Both the position numbers and the translations under genes were made by a program. Of a DNA stretch of 64,000 nt, positions 1-9,625 are shown piece after piece. The stretch comes from Janthinobacterium sp. TND4EL3. GTDB lineage: Bacteria > Pseudomonadota > Gammaproteobacteria > Burkholderiales > Burkholderiaceae_D. Under the pieces are notes generated by a model. It saw nothing but the letters and a program-made list of their open reading frames with translations, had not been told where the DNA came from and did not search any database. Within the stretch, counting starts at the first letter, position 1. Each line of letters starts with the position of its first letter. The stretch covers positions 186,001 through 250,000 of the forward strand of contig NZ_FTMV01000006.1 of the NCBI RefSeq assembly GCF_900156175.1, in the 5' to 3' direction.

Positions 1-13
1 ACGCGTTTGATGA

Positions 14-1009
14 CTATCGCGCGGCAACGGCCAATGGTTTGCCCAAGCTTACCAAGAAACGCTCGCATTCGGCAGCCAGCGGCGCATTCAGGGTCATCGT
101 CTTGCCCGTTTCCGGATGCGTAAACGTGATCTGGTGCGCGTGCAGGAACATGCGTTTCAGGGCGCCGCGCGTGCTGTCGGCTTTCAACAGGGCGCGGTTG
201 AGGGCGAAGTCGCCATATTTATCGTCGCCGGCGATGGGGAAACCGGACGAGGACAGGTGCACGCGGATCTGGTGCGTGCGGCCCGTCTTCAATTCCGCCT
301 CCAGCAAGGCGAAGTTGTGATATTTATGCAACAGTGAAAATACCGTGTGCGACGCCAGGCCATCGGCCTGCACGGCCACCCTGCGCTCGCCTTCGGCCGT
401 CGTATATTTATGCAATGGCAACTTGATATGCTGGCGCGCATTCTTCCAGTCGCCCGCCACGAGCACCAGATAGCGCTTGTCGGTGACGCCGTCGCGCATC
501 TGTTCGTGCAAGTTCGTCAACGCGGAACGTTTCTTTGCAAGCAACAACAAGCCGGACGTGTCGCGGTCCAGGCGGTGCACCAGTTCCAGGAACTTGGCGT
601 CGGGGCGCGAGGCGCGCAATTGCTCGATCACGCCGAACGACACGCCCGAGCCGCCATGCACGGCCACGCCGGCCGGCTTGTCGATGACGAGCAGCTGCGC
701 ATCCTCGAAGATGATCTTGAATTCGGCGGCCGGCGCGCCCGTGGGCGCCTTTTCGGCCACGCGCACGGGCGGAATGCGCACCACGTCGCCGGCGGCGAGA
801 CGGTACAGCTGATCGATACGACCTTTATTTACCCGCACTTCTCCCGATCGCAAGATCCGGTAGATATGGCTTTTAGGCACTCCCTTGCACACTCTTAATA
901 AGTAGTTGTCGATGCGCTGGCCTGCTTCTTCCTCGGCGATCGTTACGAATTGGGCTTGCGGCTGAACCGGGGGTGTTGAAGGGGGAACAACATCATTTTG
1001 ACTCTTCAT
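14..1009 (-). CDS. rluC: 23S rRNA pseudouridine synthase RluC
   Basis: Converts specific uridines of 23S rRNA (955, 2504 and 2580 in E. coli numbering) to pseudouridine in the cytoplasm. The 331-residue protein has an N-terminal S4 RNA-binding domain (about residues 28-85), then the RluA-type catalytic domain with the HRLDRDTSG motif at about 145-153; the Asp of HRLD is the expected nucleophile. Length is normal for RluC. It is divergent from rne, the arrangement also found in E. coli, which favours RluC over RluD or RluA. The start is the first Met of the frame, preceded by a weak GGGAAG. The Pro/Gln-rich first 20 residues are probably disordered. Confidence 0.93.
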   Translation of the reverse strand: MKSQNDVVPPSTPPVQPQAQFVTIAEEEAGQRIDNYLLRVCKGVPKSHIYRILRSGEVRVNKGRIDQLYRLAAGDVVRIPPVRVAEKAPTGAPAAEFKIIFEDAQLLVIDKPAGVAVHGGSGVSFGVIEQLRASRPDAKFLELVHRLDRDTSGLLLLAKKRSALTNLHEQMRDGVTDKRYLVLVAGDWKNARQHIKLPLHKYTTAEGERRVAVQADGLASHTVFSLLHKYHNFALLEAELKTGRTHQIRVHLSSSGFPIAGDDKYGDFALNRALLKADSTRGALKRMFLHAHQITFTHPETGKTMTLNAPLAAECERFLVSLGKPLAVAAR

Positions 1010-1688
1010 TTACTATGTCTTCCCAGAAATCTCTCTAAGTCCTTCATTTTGAATATATAATTGTTTTTGCTGCGGCCCTGGCTGCTGCGAGTGTAAGAAT
1101 AAAAGCACATTTTACACAGGGGCGTCTCCACCGGCCTCGCCAAATTGCAAATTCGGTGGAAAAAAATGTATATGCACCATCCCTGCGCGAATCAAGGTTG
1201 CACCGTAGTTGTAATCGGATAACGCGTGGAGATGCTGAAGTGAGTGTGGGATTATAAGGATAAGTACCCGTTAGCGCGACTTATCGAGTCGGGCTCGCGG
1301 GTTGATGAAGTTGATAACGCTTGCCGTTTTCGCCAAATCCCGTATGCGGCCACCTGAGGTTGTCGATGAATAGGCTGAGGCCAAGCCTCGCCATCGCGAT
1401 CCCTGTAATGAGCCGGCTTACGATTTGGCTCTGAATTTGCTGACCACTTGCATTCTCTGCCCCCGGCATTCGGGCTGTTTCAGATGAGTTGCAAGTGTCC
1501 CGTGCACTCGGCATGACGATTGACCTCACCGCGCCTGTTGCGGCCGTAACGTATACCTCGTACGCGTTGTTGCTCCGCACGCCTGGGCATTTCCCCCGCC
1601 AACACTCCCGTTCTCGCATATATCCCTGTACTTCGCCGCTTCCCCGGAAGCGGCTTTGAGATGGCCTACGGGTCGCGGAGTTATAAAA
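1010..1688. promoter_or_regulatory. rluC-rne divergent intergenic region and rne leader
   Basis: About 680 bases without a convincing gene. It must hold promoters for rluC (leftward) and rne (rightward). A TATAAT hexamer lies at 1056-1061 on the plus strand but has no good -35 partner. In enterobacteria the rne mRNA has a long 5' leader through which RNase E degrades its own message; a long leader here fits that, but the secondary structure was not resolved by eye. The AT-rich block at about 1045-1110 is the likeliest core promoter zone. Confidence 0.5.
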
Positions 1689-4600
1689 ATGAAACGCATG
1701 TTGTTTAATGCCACGCAGCAAGAAGAACTGCGCGTAGCGATTGTCGACGGACAAAAACTGATCGACATCGATATCGAGACAGCCGGGCGCGAACAGCGCA
1801 AATCCAACATCTACAAGGGCGTGATCACGCGCATCGAGCCTTCGCTCGAAGCGTGCTTCGTCAGCTATGGCGAAGACCGCCACGGCTTCCTGCCTTTCAA
1901 GGAAGTTGCCCGCACGTATTTCCGCGAAGGCGTCGACGTGCGCAATGCGTCCGTCAAGGAAGCGCTGCGCGAAGGCCAGGAAATCATGGTCCAGGTGGAA
2001 AAGGAAGAGCGCGGCAACAAGGGCGCCGCCCTGACCTCGTTCGTCTCGCTGGCCGGCCGCTACCTGGTCCTGATGCCGAACAACCCGCGTGGCGGTGGCG
2101 TATCGCGCCGCGTGGAAGGCGAAGAGCGCCAGGAATTGCGCGAAACCATGGATAAACTGGACTTGCCTGCTGGCATGTCCGTCATTGCCCGCACGGCCGG
2201 CATCGGCCGCAACGTCGATGAACTGCAGTGGGACTTGAATTACCTGATGCAACTGTGGCGCGCCATCGAAGGCGCCGGCAAGTCGGCCAACGGCGCGTTC
2301 CTGATCTACCAGGAATCGTCGCTCGTCATCCGCGCCATCCGCGACTACTTCCAGCCCGACATCGGCGAGATCCTGATCGACACCGACGAGATCTACGACC
2401 AGGCGCACCAGTTCATGAGCCACGTGATGCCCGACATGGTGCACCGCGTCAAACGCTACAGCGACGACGTGCCGCTGTTCTCGCGCTTCCAGATCGAACA
2501 CCAGATCGAAACGGCCTACAGCCGCACCGTGCCGCTGCCATCGGGCGGCGCCATCGTGATCGACCATACGGAAGCGCTGGTCTCCGTCGACGTCAACTCG
2601 GCCCGCGCCACGCGCGGTTCGGACATCGAGACGACCGCCTTCAACACCAACTGCGAAGCGGCCGAAGAAGTGGCCCGCCAGCTGCGTTTGCGCGACCTGG
2701 GCGGCTTGATCGTCATCGACTTCATCGACATGGAAGTGGCGAAGAATCAGCGCGAAGTGGAACAGCGCCTGAAAGATGCGCTGCACCATGACCGTGCCCG
2801 TGTACAAATGGGCAAGATTTCCCGCTTCGGCCTGATGGAACTGTCGCGCCAGCGCCTGCGCCCTTCGCTGTCCGAAGGCTCGCACGTGACGTGCCCGCGC
2901 TGCTCCGGCACCGGCCACATCCGCGACACGGAATCGTCCGCCCTGCAGGTGCTGCGCATCATCCAGGAAGAAGCGATGAAGGAAAACTCGGCCACCATCC
3001 ACGTGCAAGTGCCCGTGGACGTGGGCGCCTTCCTGCTCAACGAAAAACGCGGCGAAGTGCTCAAGATCGAGAACCGCCACCGCATCGCCGTGATCCTGAT
3101 CCCGAACAAGCATCTGGAAACGCCGCACTACAAGCTCGAACGCATCAAGCACGACGATCCGCGTCTGGAAGACAGCCAGGCCAGCTACAACCTGGCCGAA
3201 AGCGCTGAAACCGACATGGCCTACAGCAAGCGCCAGAAGGAAGAAGCCAAGCCGCGCCAGGAAGCCGTCGTCAAGACGATCACGCCTGACCAGCCGGCGC
3301 CGCTGGTCGAGCGCAAGCCCGTCGAAGTCAAGCCAGCCCCGGTGGCCGCGCCTGCCGCGCCGCAGGGCCTGATCGCCAAGATCATCAGCTTCTTCACGGG
3401 CGCGCCGGCTGCTCCGGCACCGGCACCCGCCCCTGTCGCGCCAGTCAAGCCGGCCGGCAATGCCGACCGTGGCGACCGCAACAACCGTGGCCCGCGTGGC
3501 CGTGGCCGCAACGGCAAGCCTGGCCGCGAAGAGCGCGAACCAGGCCAGGGCCGCCCGGCCCAGGACGACGCGGCGAAAGAAGCGGAAGCACTGGAAAAGG
3601 CGGCCCGTCCGCCACGCCCGCCGCGTCCGCCACGCGAACCGCGTGAAGCTGGCGAGGCAACGGCAGCGCCACGCGAACGGGGCGAGCGTCCTGAGCGCGC
3701 CGAGCGTCCGGAACGCGCAGAGCGCCCGGAACGTGCCGAACGTCCGCCACGCCAGCCGCGCGAAGGCCGCGAACCACGCGCCGACAAGGCTGTAGTTGCT
3801 GAAGTGAAAGCTGAAGAGCTGGCATTGGTTGGCGCCAGCGCCAGCGCAATCAACGTCGTCGTGGCCTCAAACGGCCCGGACGCAGATGCCGCACCAACGA
3901 GCTTGCTGAAAGCCCCGGCCAATGCCGGTCCTGAAGGCGAAGAGACGGAAAACGATGTCGAAGGCGAAGAACCGCGCCGCCGCCGTCGTCGTGGCGGCCG
4001 CAACCGCAACCGCCGCGACCGCGAAACGGGCGAGCTGATCGAATCGGCAAACGGCGAGAACGAAGGCACTGACGCACCCGTGATCAGCTTTACGGTCGCT
4101 CCGGCGCCGGAAGCGGGCGCGGATGCCGCTCCGGTCGCCGTCGTGGCTGCCGCCGCTGTCGTCGCCGTCGCGGCGCCAGTGGAAGCTGCCGTCGTGGACG
4201 TGGTCGAAGTGGTGGAAGTGGCCAAGGTGGTGGACATCGCCAAGGCCGAAGTAGCCGCTCCTGCCGCTGAAGCCGCAGCAGTTGCTGAAGTGATCGTGCC
4301 GGAAGCCCCTGTGGAAGCCGTCGTTGCTGCAGCGCAAGCTGAACCAGCCGCTGCGGAACCAGCACCAGCTGCCGAGTACAGCTTTGCCGAGAAGGCCGCG
4401 CCTGAAGCAGCAGCTGCTGCTCCAGCGGAAATCATCGTCGAAGCCGTGCCTGTCGCCGTCGTGGAAGCCGCCCCGGTGGTGGAAGCCGCGCCGCTGGTCG
4501 AAGCCATCGCCGTGATCGAGGAAGCACCGGCACCGGTCGCAGAAGCAGCACCTGCCGTCGTGGAAGCCGCTCCGGTGGCCGCCGCACCGGCGCCAGCCCC

Positions 4601-4865
4601 TGTGGCTGCTCCTGCACCAGCGCCTGCTCCTGCGCCAGCGCCTGTCGCCGCTCCCGCTCCGGCACCAGTGGCCGCGCCGCTGGACCTGAACGCGGTGCTC
4701 GGTTCGGCCGGCCTGACCCTGGCGGCCACCGATCCGGAAAAACTGCGCCTGGCGCAGGAAGCGGCCGCCAAGGCGGTCGCTCCCGTGCGCAAGCCGCGCG
4801 AACGCAAGCCATTGCCGCCGCAATCGGATGAGCCGTTGATCCAGGTCAACACGCAACGTCCATAA
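1689..4865 (+). CDS. rne: Ribonuclease E
   Basis: Endoribonuclease for mRNA decay and rRNA/tRNA processing, and scaffold of the RNA degradosome. The 1058-residue protein has the S1 domain at about 35-120, the DNase I-like catalytic domain with metal-binding Asp residues in VDVNSARATRG and IDFIDM (about 305-350), and the Zn-link CPRC at about 405. The C-terminal half is disordered: an Arg-rich part with four PERAER-type units (about 3690-3745), an RRRRRRGGRNRNRR patch, then a long Ala/Pro/Val-rich tail. The start at 1689 was chosen over an upstream ATG at 1656 because MKRMLFNATQ matches the family N-terminus and GGAG lies 8 bases upstream. A terminator follows. Confidence 0.96.
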   Translation: MKRMLFNATQQEELRVAIVDGQKLIDIDIETAGREQRKSNIYKGVITRIEPSLEACFVSYGEDRHGFLPFKEVARTYFREGVDVRNASVKEALREGQEIMVQVEKEERGNKGAALTSFVSLAGRYLVLMPNNPRGGGVSRRVEGEERQELRETMDKLDLPAGMSVIARTAGIGRNVDELQWDLNYLMQLWRAIEGAGKSANGAFLIYQESSLVIRAIRDYFQPDIGEILIDTDEIYDQAHQFMSHVMPDMVHRVKRYSDDVPLFSRFQIEHQIETAYSRTVPLPSGGAIVIDHTEALVSVDVNSARATRGSDIETTAFNTNCEAAEEVARQLRLRDLGGLIVIDFIDMEVAKNQREVEQRLKDALHHDRARVQMGKISRFGLMELSRQRLRPSLSEGSHVTCPRCSGTGHIRDTESSALQVLRIIQEEAMKENSATIHVQVPVDVGAFLLNEKRGEVLKIENRHRIAVILIPNKHLETPHYKLERIKHDDPRLEDSQASYNLAESAETDMAYSKRQKEEAKPRQEAVVKTITPDQPAPLVERKPVEVKPAPVAAPAAPQGLIAKIISFFTGAPAAPAPAPAPVAPVKPAGNADRGDRNNRGPRGRGRNGKPGREEREPGQGRPAQDDAAKEAEALEKAARPPRPPRPPREPREAGEATAAPRERGERPERAERPERAERPERAERPPRQPREGREPRADKAVVAEVKAEELALVGASASAINVVVASNGPDADAAPTSLLKAPANAGPEGEETENDVEGEEPRRRRRRGGRNRNRRDRETGELIESANGENEGTDAPVISFTVAPAPEAGADAAPVAVVAAAAVVAVAAPVEAAVVDVVEVVEVAKVVDIAKAEVAAPAAEAAAVAEVIVPEAPVEAVVAAAQAEPAAAEPAPAAEYSFAEKAAPEAAAAAPAEIIVEAVPVAVVEAAPVVEAAPLVEAIAVIEEAPAPVAEAAPAVVEAAPVAAAPAPAPVAAPAPAPAPAPAPVAAPAPAPVAAPLDLNAVLGSAGLTLAATDPEKLRLAQEAAAKAVAPVRKPRERKPLPPQSDEPLIQVNTQRP

Positions 4866-4896
4866 GCGTGCCGGGTTTGCCCAGCCGCGAATGATG

Positions 4897-4925
4897 AAAG
4901 GGGGAGCTCAGGCTTCCCCTTTTTT
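4897..4925 (+). terminator. Rho-independent terminator of rne
   Basis: A G-rich arm (GGGGAGC) and its C-rich partner (GCTTCCCC, one bulged T) are followed by six T, starting about 30 bases after the rne stop. Confidence 0.8.
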
Positions 4926-4953
4926 ACGTCCCCACCTTTGCCAGCCAGCCGCC

Positions 4954-6294
4954 ATGCACGAGAACGCCGACCTTTCCCCTCCCGCCCCCGTCAGCCTGCG
5001 CAGCGCCTTCTGGTACTGGCTCAAGCTGGGCTGCGTCAGCTTTGGCGGCCCGGCCGGGCAAATCGCCATGATGCATGCGGAACTGGTCGAGAAGCGGCGC
5101 TGGATTTCCGAGCAGCGTTTCCTGCACGCCCTCAATTACTGCATGCTGCTGCCAGGGCCGGAAGCGACCCAGCTGGCCATCTACATCGGCTGGCTGATGC
5201 ACCGCACGCGCGGCGGCATCCTGGCCGGACTGCTGTTTCTGCTGCCCTCGCTGCTGCTGCTGATCGTCCTGTCCTGGCTGTACATGGCATATGGCCACGT
5301 GGCCGCCATCGCCGGCGTCCTGTACGGCGTCAAGCCGGCCGTCGTCGCCATCGTGGTGGCCGCCGCCTGGCGCCTGGGACGGCGCACCTTGCGCAGCCCC
5401 GGTCTGATGAGCATTGCGGCCGCCGCATTTGTCGCCATCGTCGTCCTACAGCTACCATTTCCACTGATCGTCCTTGGCGCGGCCCTGCTGGGCATGGCCG
5501 GTGGGCGCTGGCTGCCAGGCCAGTTCCACGCCGGCGGCGCGGCACATGGCGGTGCGGCCCGGCACGCGCCCGCCCTGATCGACGACGATACGCCCACGCC
5601 GGAGCACGCGCGTTTCACCTGGCCGCGCCTGCTGGCCATGGCCAGCCTGGGCGTGGCGCTGGCCTTGCTCGCCTGGCTGGGCCTGGCGCTGCTGGGCGGA
5701 AAGGATCAGCCGCTGGCGCAGATGGGCGTGTTTTTCAGCAAGGCCGCCCTGCTGACGTTCGGCGGGGCGTATGCCGTGCTGCCCTATCTGGTGCAGGGCG
5801 CCGTCGAGCAATACCACTGGATCACGAGCGCGCAGATGATGGATGGCCTGGCGCTGGGCGAAACGACGCCCGGCCCCTTGATCATGATCGTCGCCTTCAT
5901 CGGTTTTGTCGGCGGCTGGAGCCACGCGGTGCTGGGTGGCAACCTGTGGCTGGCGGGCGTGTGCGGCGCCCTCGTCACGGCCTGGTTCACCTTCCTGCCA
6001 TCATTCATCTTCATCCTGGCCGGCGCGCCGCTGGTGGAAGCGACGCGCGGCAACCTGCGCCTGAGCGCGCCCCTGAACGCCATCTCGGCGGCCGTCGTGG
6101 GCGTCATCGCCAGCCTGGCCCTGTTCTTTGGCCGCCACGTCGTCTGGCTGCAAACGCCCGTGCCGCACTGGGACTGGCTGGCCCTCGCCATCGGCGCGGC
6201 GGCCGGCGTGGCGCTGCTCAGGTTTCAAATGGGCACCATCAAATTGCTGCTCGCCTGTGCCATCTTCGGCCTCGTGCTATCGTATCTGCCTTGA
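4954..6294 (+). CDS. chrA: Chromate transporter, ChrA family
   Basis: Inner-membrane protein of the CHR superfamily; characterised long-chain members expel chromate using the proton gradient. The 446-residue protein has two homologous CHR halves: the first carries FGGPAGQIAMMH (about residues 30-41), the second FGGAYAVLPYL (about 270-280), joined by a hydrophilic loop. The bidomain length is typical of long-chain ChrA. The start at 4954 was preferred because the reading-frame ATG at 4891 would place the rne terminator inside the gene. moaA follows after 29 bases, so co-transcription is possible. Substrate specificity is inferred from family only. Confidence 0.88.
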   Translation: MHENADLSPPAPVSLRSAFWYWLKLGCVSFGGPAGQIAMMHAELVEKRRWISEQRFLHALNYCMLLPGPEATQLAIYIGWLMHRTRGGILAGLLFLLPSLLLLIVLSWLYMAYGHVAAIAGVLYGVKPAVVAIVVAAAWRLGRRTLRSPGLMSIAAAAFVAIVVLQLPFPLIVLGAALLGMAGGRWLPGQFHAGGAAHGGAARHAPALIDDDTPTPEHARFTWPRLLAMASLGVALALLAWLGLALLGGKDQPLAQMGVFFSKAALLTFGGAYAVLPYLVQGAVEQYHWITSAQMMDGLALGETTPGPLIMIVAFIGFVGGWSHAVLGGNLWLAGVCGALVTAWFTFLPSFIFILAGAPLVEATRGNLRLSAPLNAISAAVVGVIASLALFFGRHVVWLQTPVPHWDWLALAIGAAAGVALLRFQMGTIKLLLACAIFGLVLSYLP

Positions 6295-6323
6295 ACGACT
6301 TAATGTAACTGGCATCACCTTTC

Positions 6324-7445
6324 ATGGCTGACAAGATTATCTACCTCGCCGAGGCCCGCAATGGGGCACCGGCGATACCCGACCGGCTGGAAAGCCCCAG
6401 CGGCAGCGTGGCCGACCGCCTGGGCCGGCCCCTGCACGACTTGCGCATCTCGATCACCGACCGCTGCAATTTCCGCTGCGTGTACTGCATGCCGAAGGAC
6501 GTGTTCGACAAGAACCACGTGTATCTGCCGCACACGGATTTGCTGTCCTTCGAGGAAATCACGCGCGTGGCGCGCCTGTTCGTCGCGCATGGCGTGGAAA
6601 AGATCCGCCTGACGGGCGGCGAGCCGCTGCTGCGCAAGAATATCGAAAAACTCATCGCCATGCTGGCCGCATTGCGCACGCCGTCAGGCCAGCCGCTGGA
6701 CCTGACCCTGACGACCAACGGTTCCTTGCTGGCCAGAAAGGCGCAAGCGCTCAGGGATGCGGGCCTGAACCGCGTTACCGTGTCGCTCGACTCGCTCGAC
6801 GACGCCACCTTCAAGCGCATGAACGACGTCGATTTCGCCGTCGCCGACGTGCTGGACGGCATCGCCGCCGCCCACGCGGCGGGCCTGGGCCCGATCAAGG
6901 TCAACATGGTCGTCAAGGCCGGCATGAACGAGCAGGAAATCGTCCCCATGGCGCGCCACTTCAAGGGCACGCCCTACATCCTGCGCTTCATCGAATACAT
7001 GGACGTGGGCGCCTCGAACGGCTGGAACTTGCAGGAGGTCATCCCCTCGGCCGAGGTCGCGCGACGCATCGGGGAACACATGCCCTTGCTGCCCATCAAC
7101 CCGAACTACACGGGCGAGACGGCGGCGCGCTGGCGCTACGCGGATGGCGGCGGCGAAATCGGCCTCATTTCCAGCGTCACGCAAGCGTTCTGCGGCGACT
7201 GCAGCCGCGCCCGCCTCTCGACCGAGGGCAAGCTCTACACTTGCCTGTTCGCCACCAGCGGCCACGACTTGCGCAGCCTGCTGCGCGGCGGACGCAGCGA
7301 CGCAGAGATTTCCTCGGCCGTGGCGCAACTGTGGCGCGGCCGCGCCGACCGCTATTCGCAATTGCGCACCAGCCACACGGATTTGACGGGCGGCGCGCTT
7401 GAGCACGGTAAAAAGAAAGTGGAAATGTCGTACATCGGCGGCTGA
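6324..7445 (+). CDS. moaA: GTP 3',8-cyclase MoaA (molybdenum cofactor)
   Basis: Radical-SAM enzyme for the first step of molybdenum cofactor synthesis, rearranging GTP to 3',8-cyclo-GTP. The 373-residue protein carries the SAM-cluster motif CNFRCVYC (about residues 49-56), the SAM-binding TGGEPLL motif, and the C-terminal second-cluster cysteines in FCGDC plus a later C (about 290-310). It ends in Gly-Gly (SYIGG), as MoaA proteins do; the GG tail is needed for activity. No strong ribosome site is visible at this start. The mobA-moeA fusion follows after 62 bases, forming a cofactor cluster. Confidence 0.96.
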   Translation: MADKIIYLAEARNGAPAIPDRLESPSGSVADRLGRPLHDLRISITDRCNFRCVYCMPKDVFDKNHVYLPHTDLLSFEEITRVARLFVAHGVEKIRLTGGEPLLRKNIEKLIAMLAALRTPSGQPLDLTLTTNGSLLARKAQALRDAGLNRVTVSLDSLDDATFKRMNDVDFAVADVLDGIAAAHAAGLGPIKVNMVVKAGMNEQEIVPMARHFKGTPYILRFIEYMDVGASNGWNLQEVIPSAEVARRIGEHMPLLPINPNYTGETAARWRYADGGGEIGLISSVTQAFCGDCSRARLSTEGKLYTCLFATSGHDLRSLLRGGRSDAEISSAVAQLWRGRADRYSQLRTSHTDLTGGALEHGKKKVEMSYIGG

Positions 7446-7507
7446 ATCGGGCGCGGCACGCGCCCGCCGCTGCTACCATGGCGCATGCATCTATTTTCCT
7501 ACCTGAC

Positions 7508-9355
7508 ATGATCAACAAACACGACATTACCGGCCTGATCCTGGCCGGCGGCCTCGGCACGCGCATGGGCCAGCGCGACAAGGGCATGCTGCCCCTGCAC
7601 GGCCAGCCCCTGGCACGCCACGTGCTGCAGCGCCTGGCGCCGCAGGTGGGCCAGCTGGCCATCAGCGCCAACGAGCACGCCGGCGATTACGCGCGCTTCG
7701 GCCTGCCCGTCTGGCAAGACGCGCTGCCGGGCCACGCCGGCCCGCTGGCCGGCTTGCACAGCGGCATGCGGCACGCCGCCACGCCCTACCTGCTGACGGT
7801 GCCGTGCGACTCGCCCCTGCTGCCGCCCGACCTGGCGGCGCGCCTGGCAGCCGGCTTGATGGAAAACGATGCCGACCTGGCCATCGCCGTCACCGAAGAG
7901 CTCGATCCAGCGACGGGTTCGGCCGTGCGCCGCCCCCATCCTGTCTTTTGCCTGGTGAAAACATCCGCCCTGTCCCAGCTGGACGCCTACCTGGCCGCCG
8001 GCGAGCGCCGCATGCGCACCTGGCACGGCCCCCTGAAGCTGGCCGAAGTGCTGTTCGACGATGGCGCCGCGTTCGGCAACATCAATACCCCGGACGAGCT
8101 GGCCGACCTGCAGGCGCGGGGATTGAGCGTGCCGATGGCGCAAGCCATCCTGGCCGACAGCGTCGCGCCCGTCGCCGACATCGAGGAACTGCCGTTGCCG
8201 CAAGCCTTGGAGCGCATCCTGGCGGCCGATATCATCTCGCCCATCAGCGTGCCCGCGCACGACAATTCCGCCATGGATGGCTATGCGCTTTACGGGGCTG
8301 ACCTGGGCGGCGACACTGCTGTCACCCTCACCGTGGTCGACACCATCCTGGCCGGGCGTCCCGGCACGGTTAAAGTTGGACGCGGGCAATGCGCGCGCAT
8401 CATGACGGGCGCCGTCATGCCCGACGGCTGCGACAGCGTGGTGCCGCAGGAACTCGTGCTGCAAGCGGGCGAAACGAGCATCACGCTGGCGCCGGACTGC
8501 ATCCGCCCCGGCGACAACCGCCGTTTCAAGGGCGAAGACTTGATGCAGGGCAAACCGGCCCTGCTGCAGGGCAAGCGCCTGGGCCCGGCCGAACTGGGTT
8601 TGCTGGCCTCGCTGGGCATCGCCACGGTGCCCGTGCGCCGCCGCCTGCGCGTGGCCTTCTTTTCCACGGGCGACGAATTGCGCTCGCTGGGCGAACCGCT
8701 GGCCGCCGGCTGCATCTATGACAGCAACCGCTACACCCTGCTGGGCATGCTGACCCGCCTCGGCTGCGAAGTGCTCGACATGGGCATCGTCAAGGACAAT
8801 CCGCAGGCGCTGGAAGCGGCCCTGCGCGGTGCTTGTGCTTCGGCCGACGTCATCATCACTTCGGGCGGCGTGTCCAGCGGCGCCGCCGATTTTACGCGCG
8901 ACATCCTCGCGCGCCTCGGCGACGTGGCCTTCTGGCAGATCAACATGCGGCCGGGCCGCCCCATGGCGTTTGGCCGGATCGCCAGCGAGGGCGACACGGC
9001 CTTGCTGCTGGGCCTGCCCGGCAACCCCGTGGCCGTGATGGCGACCTTCTATTTCCTCGCCCGCCCCGCCCTGCAGCGCATGATGGGCGCCGATGCGAAC
9101 GCGTCCAGCCTGCCGCTGCTGCAGGTGGCGGCGCAAGCCCCCATCCGCAAGAAGCGGGGCCGCACGGAATACCAGCGCGGCATCGTCGGGCGCGATGCGG
9201 ACGGGCGCCAGCACGTGCGCGTAACGGGCGCGCAAGGCTCGGGCATCCTGCGCTCGATGACGCAAGCCAATTGCATGATCGTGCTGCATGAAGGGCAAGG
9301 CCACGTGGCGGCCGGCGACCTCGTCGACGTCGTGCTGTTCCATGGGCTGATGTAA
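7508..9355 (+). CDS. mobA-moeA: MobA-MoeA fusion (molybdenum cofactor guanylyltransferase / molybdopterin molybdenumtransferase)
   Basis: One uninterrupted frame of 615 residues joins two enzymes usually encoded separately. Residues about 1-198 are MobA (GTP-binding LILAGGLGTRMG, then DKGML), which attaches GMP to the cofactor. Residues about 205-615 are MoeA, which inserts molybdate into adenylated molybdopterin, with PAHDNSAMDGYA, MTGAVMPDGCDSVVPQE, TSGGVSSG and GLPGNPVAVM. No stop or internal ribosome site is seen at the junction (about 8100-8130), so a translational fusion is the simplest reading. The start at 7508 was preferred to 7478 because MobA proteins begin a few residues before the GTP-binding loop. 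Confidence 0.9.
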   Translation: MINKHDITGLILAGGLGTRMGQRDKGMLPLHGQPLARHVLQRLAPQVGQLAISANEHAGDYARFGLPVWQDALPGHAGPLAGLHSGMRHAATPYLLTVPCDSPLLPPDLAARLAAGLMENDADLAIAVTEELDPATGSAVRRPHPVFCLVKTSALSQLDAYLAAGERRMRTWHGPLKLAEVLFDDGAAFGNINTPDELADLQARGLSVPMAQAILADSVAPVADIEELPLPQALERILAADIISPISVPAHDNSAMDGYALYGADLGGDTAVTLTVVDTILAGRPGTVKVGRGQCARIMTGAVMPDGCDSVVPQELVLQAGETSITLAPDCIRPGDNRRFKGEDLMQGKPALLQGKRLGPAELGLLASLGIATVPVRRRLRVAFFSTGDELRSLGEPLAAGCIYDSNRYTLLGMLTRLGCEVLDMGIVKDNPQALEAALRGACASADVIITSGGVSSGAADFTRDILARLGDVAFWQINMRPGRPMAFGRIASEGDTALLLGLPGNPVAVMATFYFLARPALQRMMGADANASSLPLLQVAAQAPIRKKRGRTEYQRGIVGRDADGRQHVRVTGAQGSGILRSMTQANCMIVLHEGQGHVAAGDLVDVVLFHGLM

Positions 9356-9387
9356 GCAACTCCCCCCTCCCCTTCTCCGTCTCCTTG

Positions 9388-9418
9388 ACGGCCCGCCCTG
9401 CGCGGGCCGTTTGCTTTT
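9388..9418 (+). terminator. Rho-independent terminator after mobA-moeA
   Basis: A perfect 9-bp stem ACGGCCCGC/GCGGGCCGT with a 5-base loop is followed by TTGCTTTT, about 30 bases after the stop. Confidence 0.8.
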
Positions 9419-9540
9419 CCCCATTGCAATCAATTTCCCCCGCGCGGCAGCCGTTCGCCTATCGAGATAAAAATATTAATAATCTCCCGATAAAATAAAT
9501 CAATAAACACAACACTAATTATAATAATTTTATTTATTCG

Positions 9541-9592
9541 TTGATATTGAAGTTTCTTCGGTGATAACATTCGAACTCAAACAAAAGAGTTC
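9541..9592 (+). promoter_or_regulatory. Candidate promoter and inverted repeat before the PEP-CTERM gene
   Basis: The AT-rich stretch 9460-9600 contrasts with the GC-rich surroundings. It holds TTGATA (9541-9546) followed after 16-17 bases by GATAAC/ATAACA near 9563-9569, a plausible sigma70 promoter. Just downstream is the inverted repeat GAACTC-N8-GAGTTC (9573-9592), which could be a 5'-leader hairpin or an operator. Confidence 0.45.
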
Positions 9593-9625
9593 AATTTTGA
9601 TATTGTTTTCACGAGGAAACTACCA

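Noticed and set aside
1281..3152. Long open frame on the minus strand opposite rne
   Set aside because: Composition artefact: the protein is His/Gln/Arg/Val-rich with no family features, and it mirrors the conserved rne catalytic domain.
3221..4852. Ser/Ala/Thr/Gly-rich minus-strand frame over the rne tail
   Set aside because: Reverse-strand shadow of the low-complexity Ala/Pro/Val tail of RNase E.
7499..9433. 644-residue minus-strand frame opposite mobA-moeA
   Set aside because: No ribosome site, His/Arg/Gln-rich composition; the plus strand has clear family motifs.
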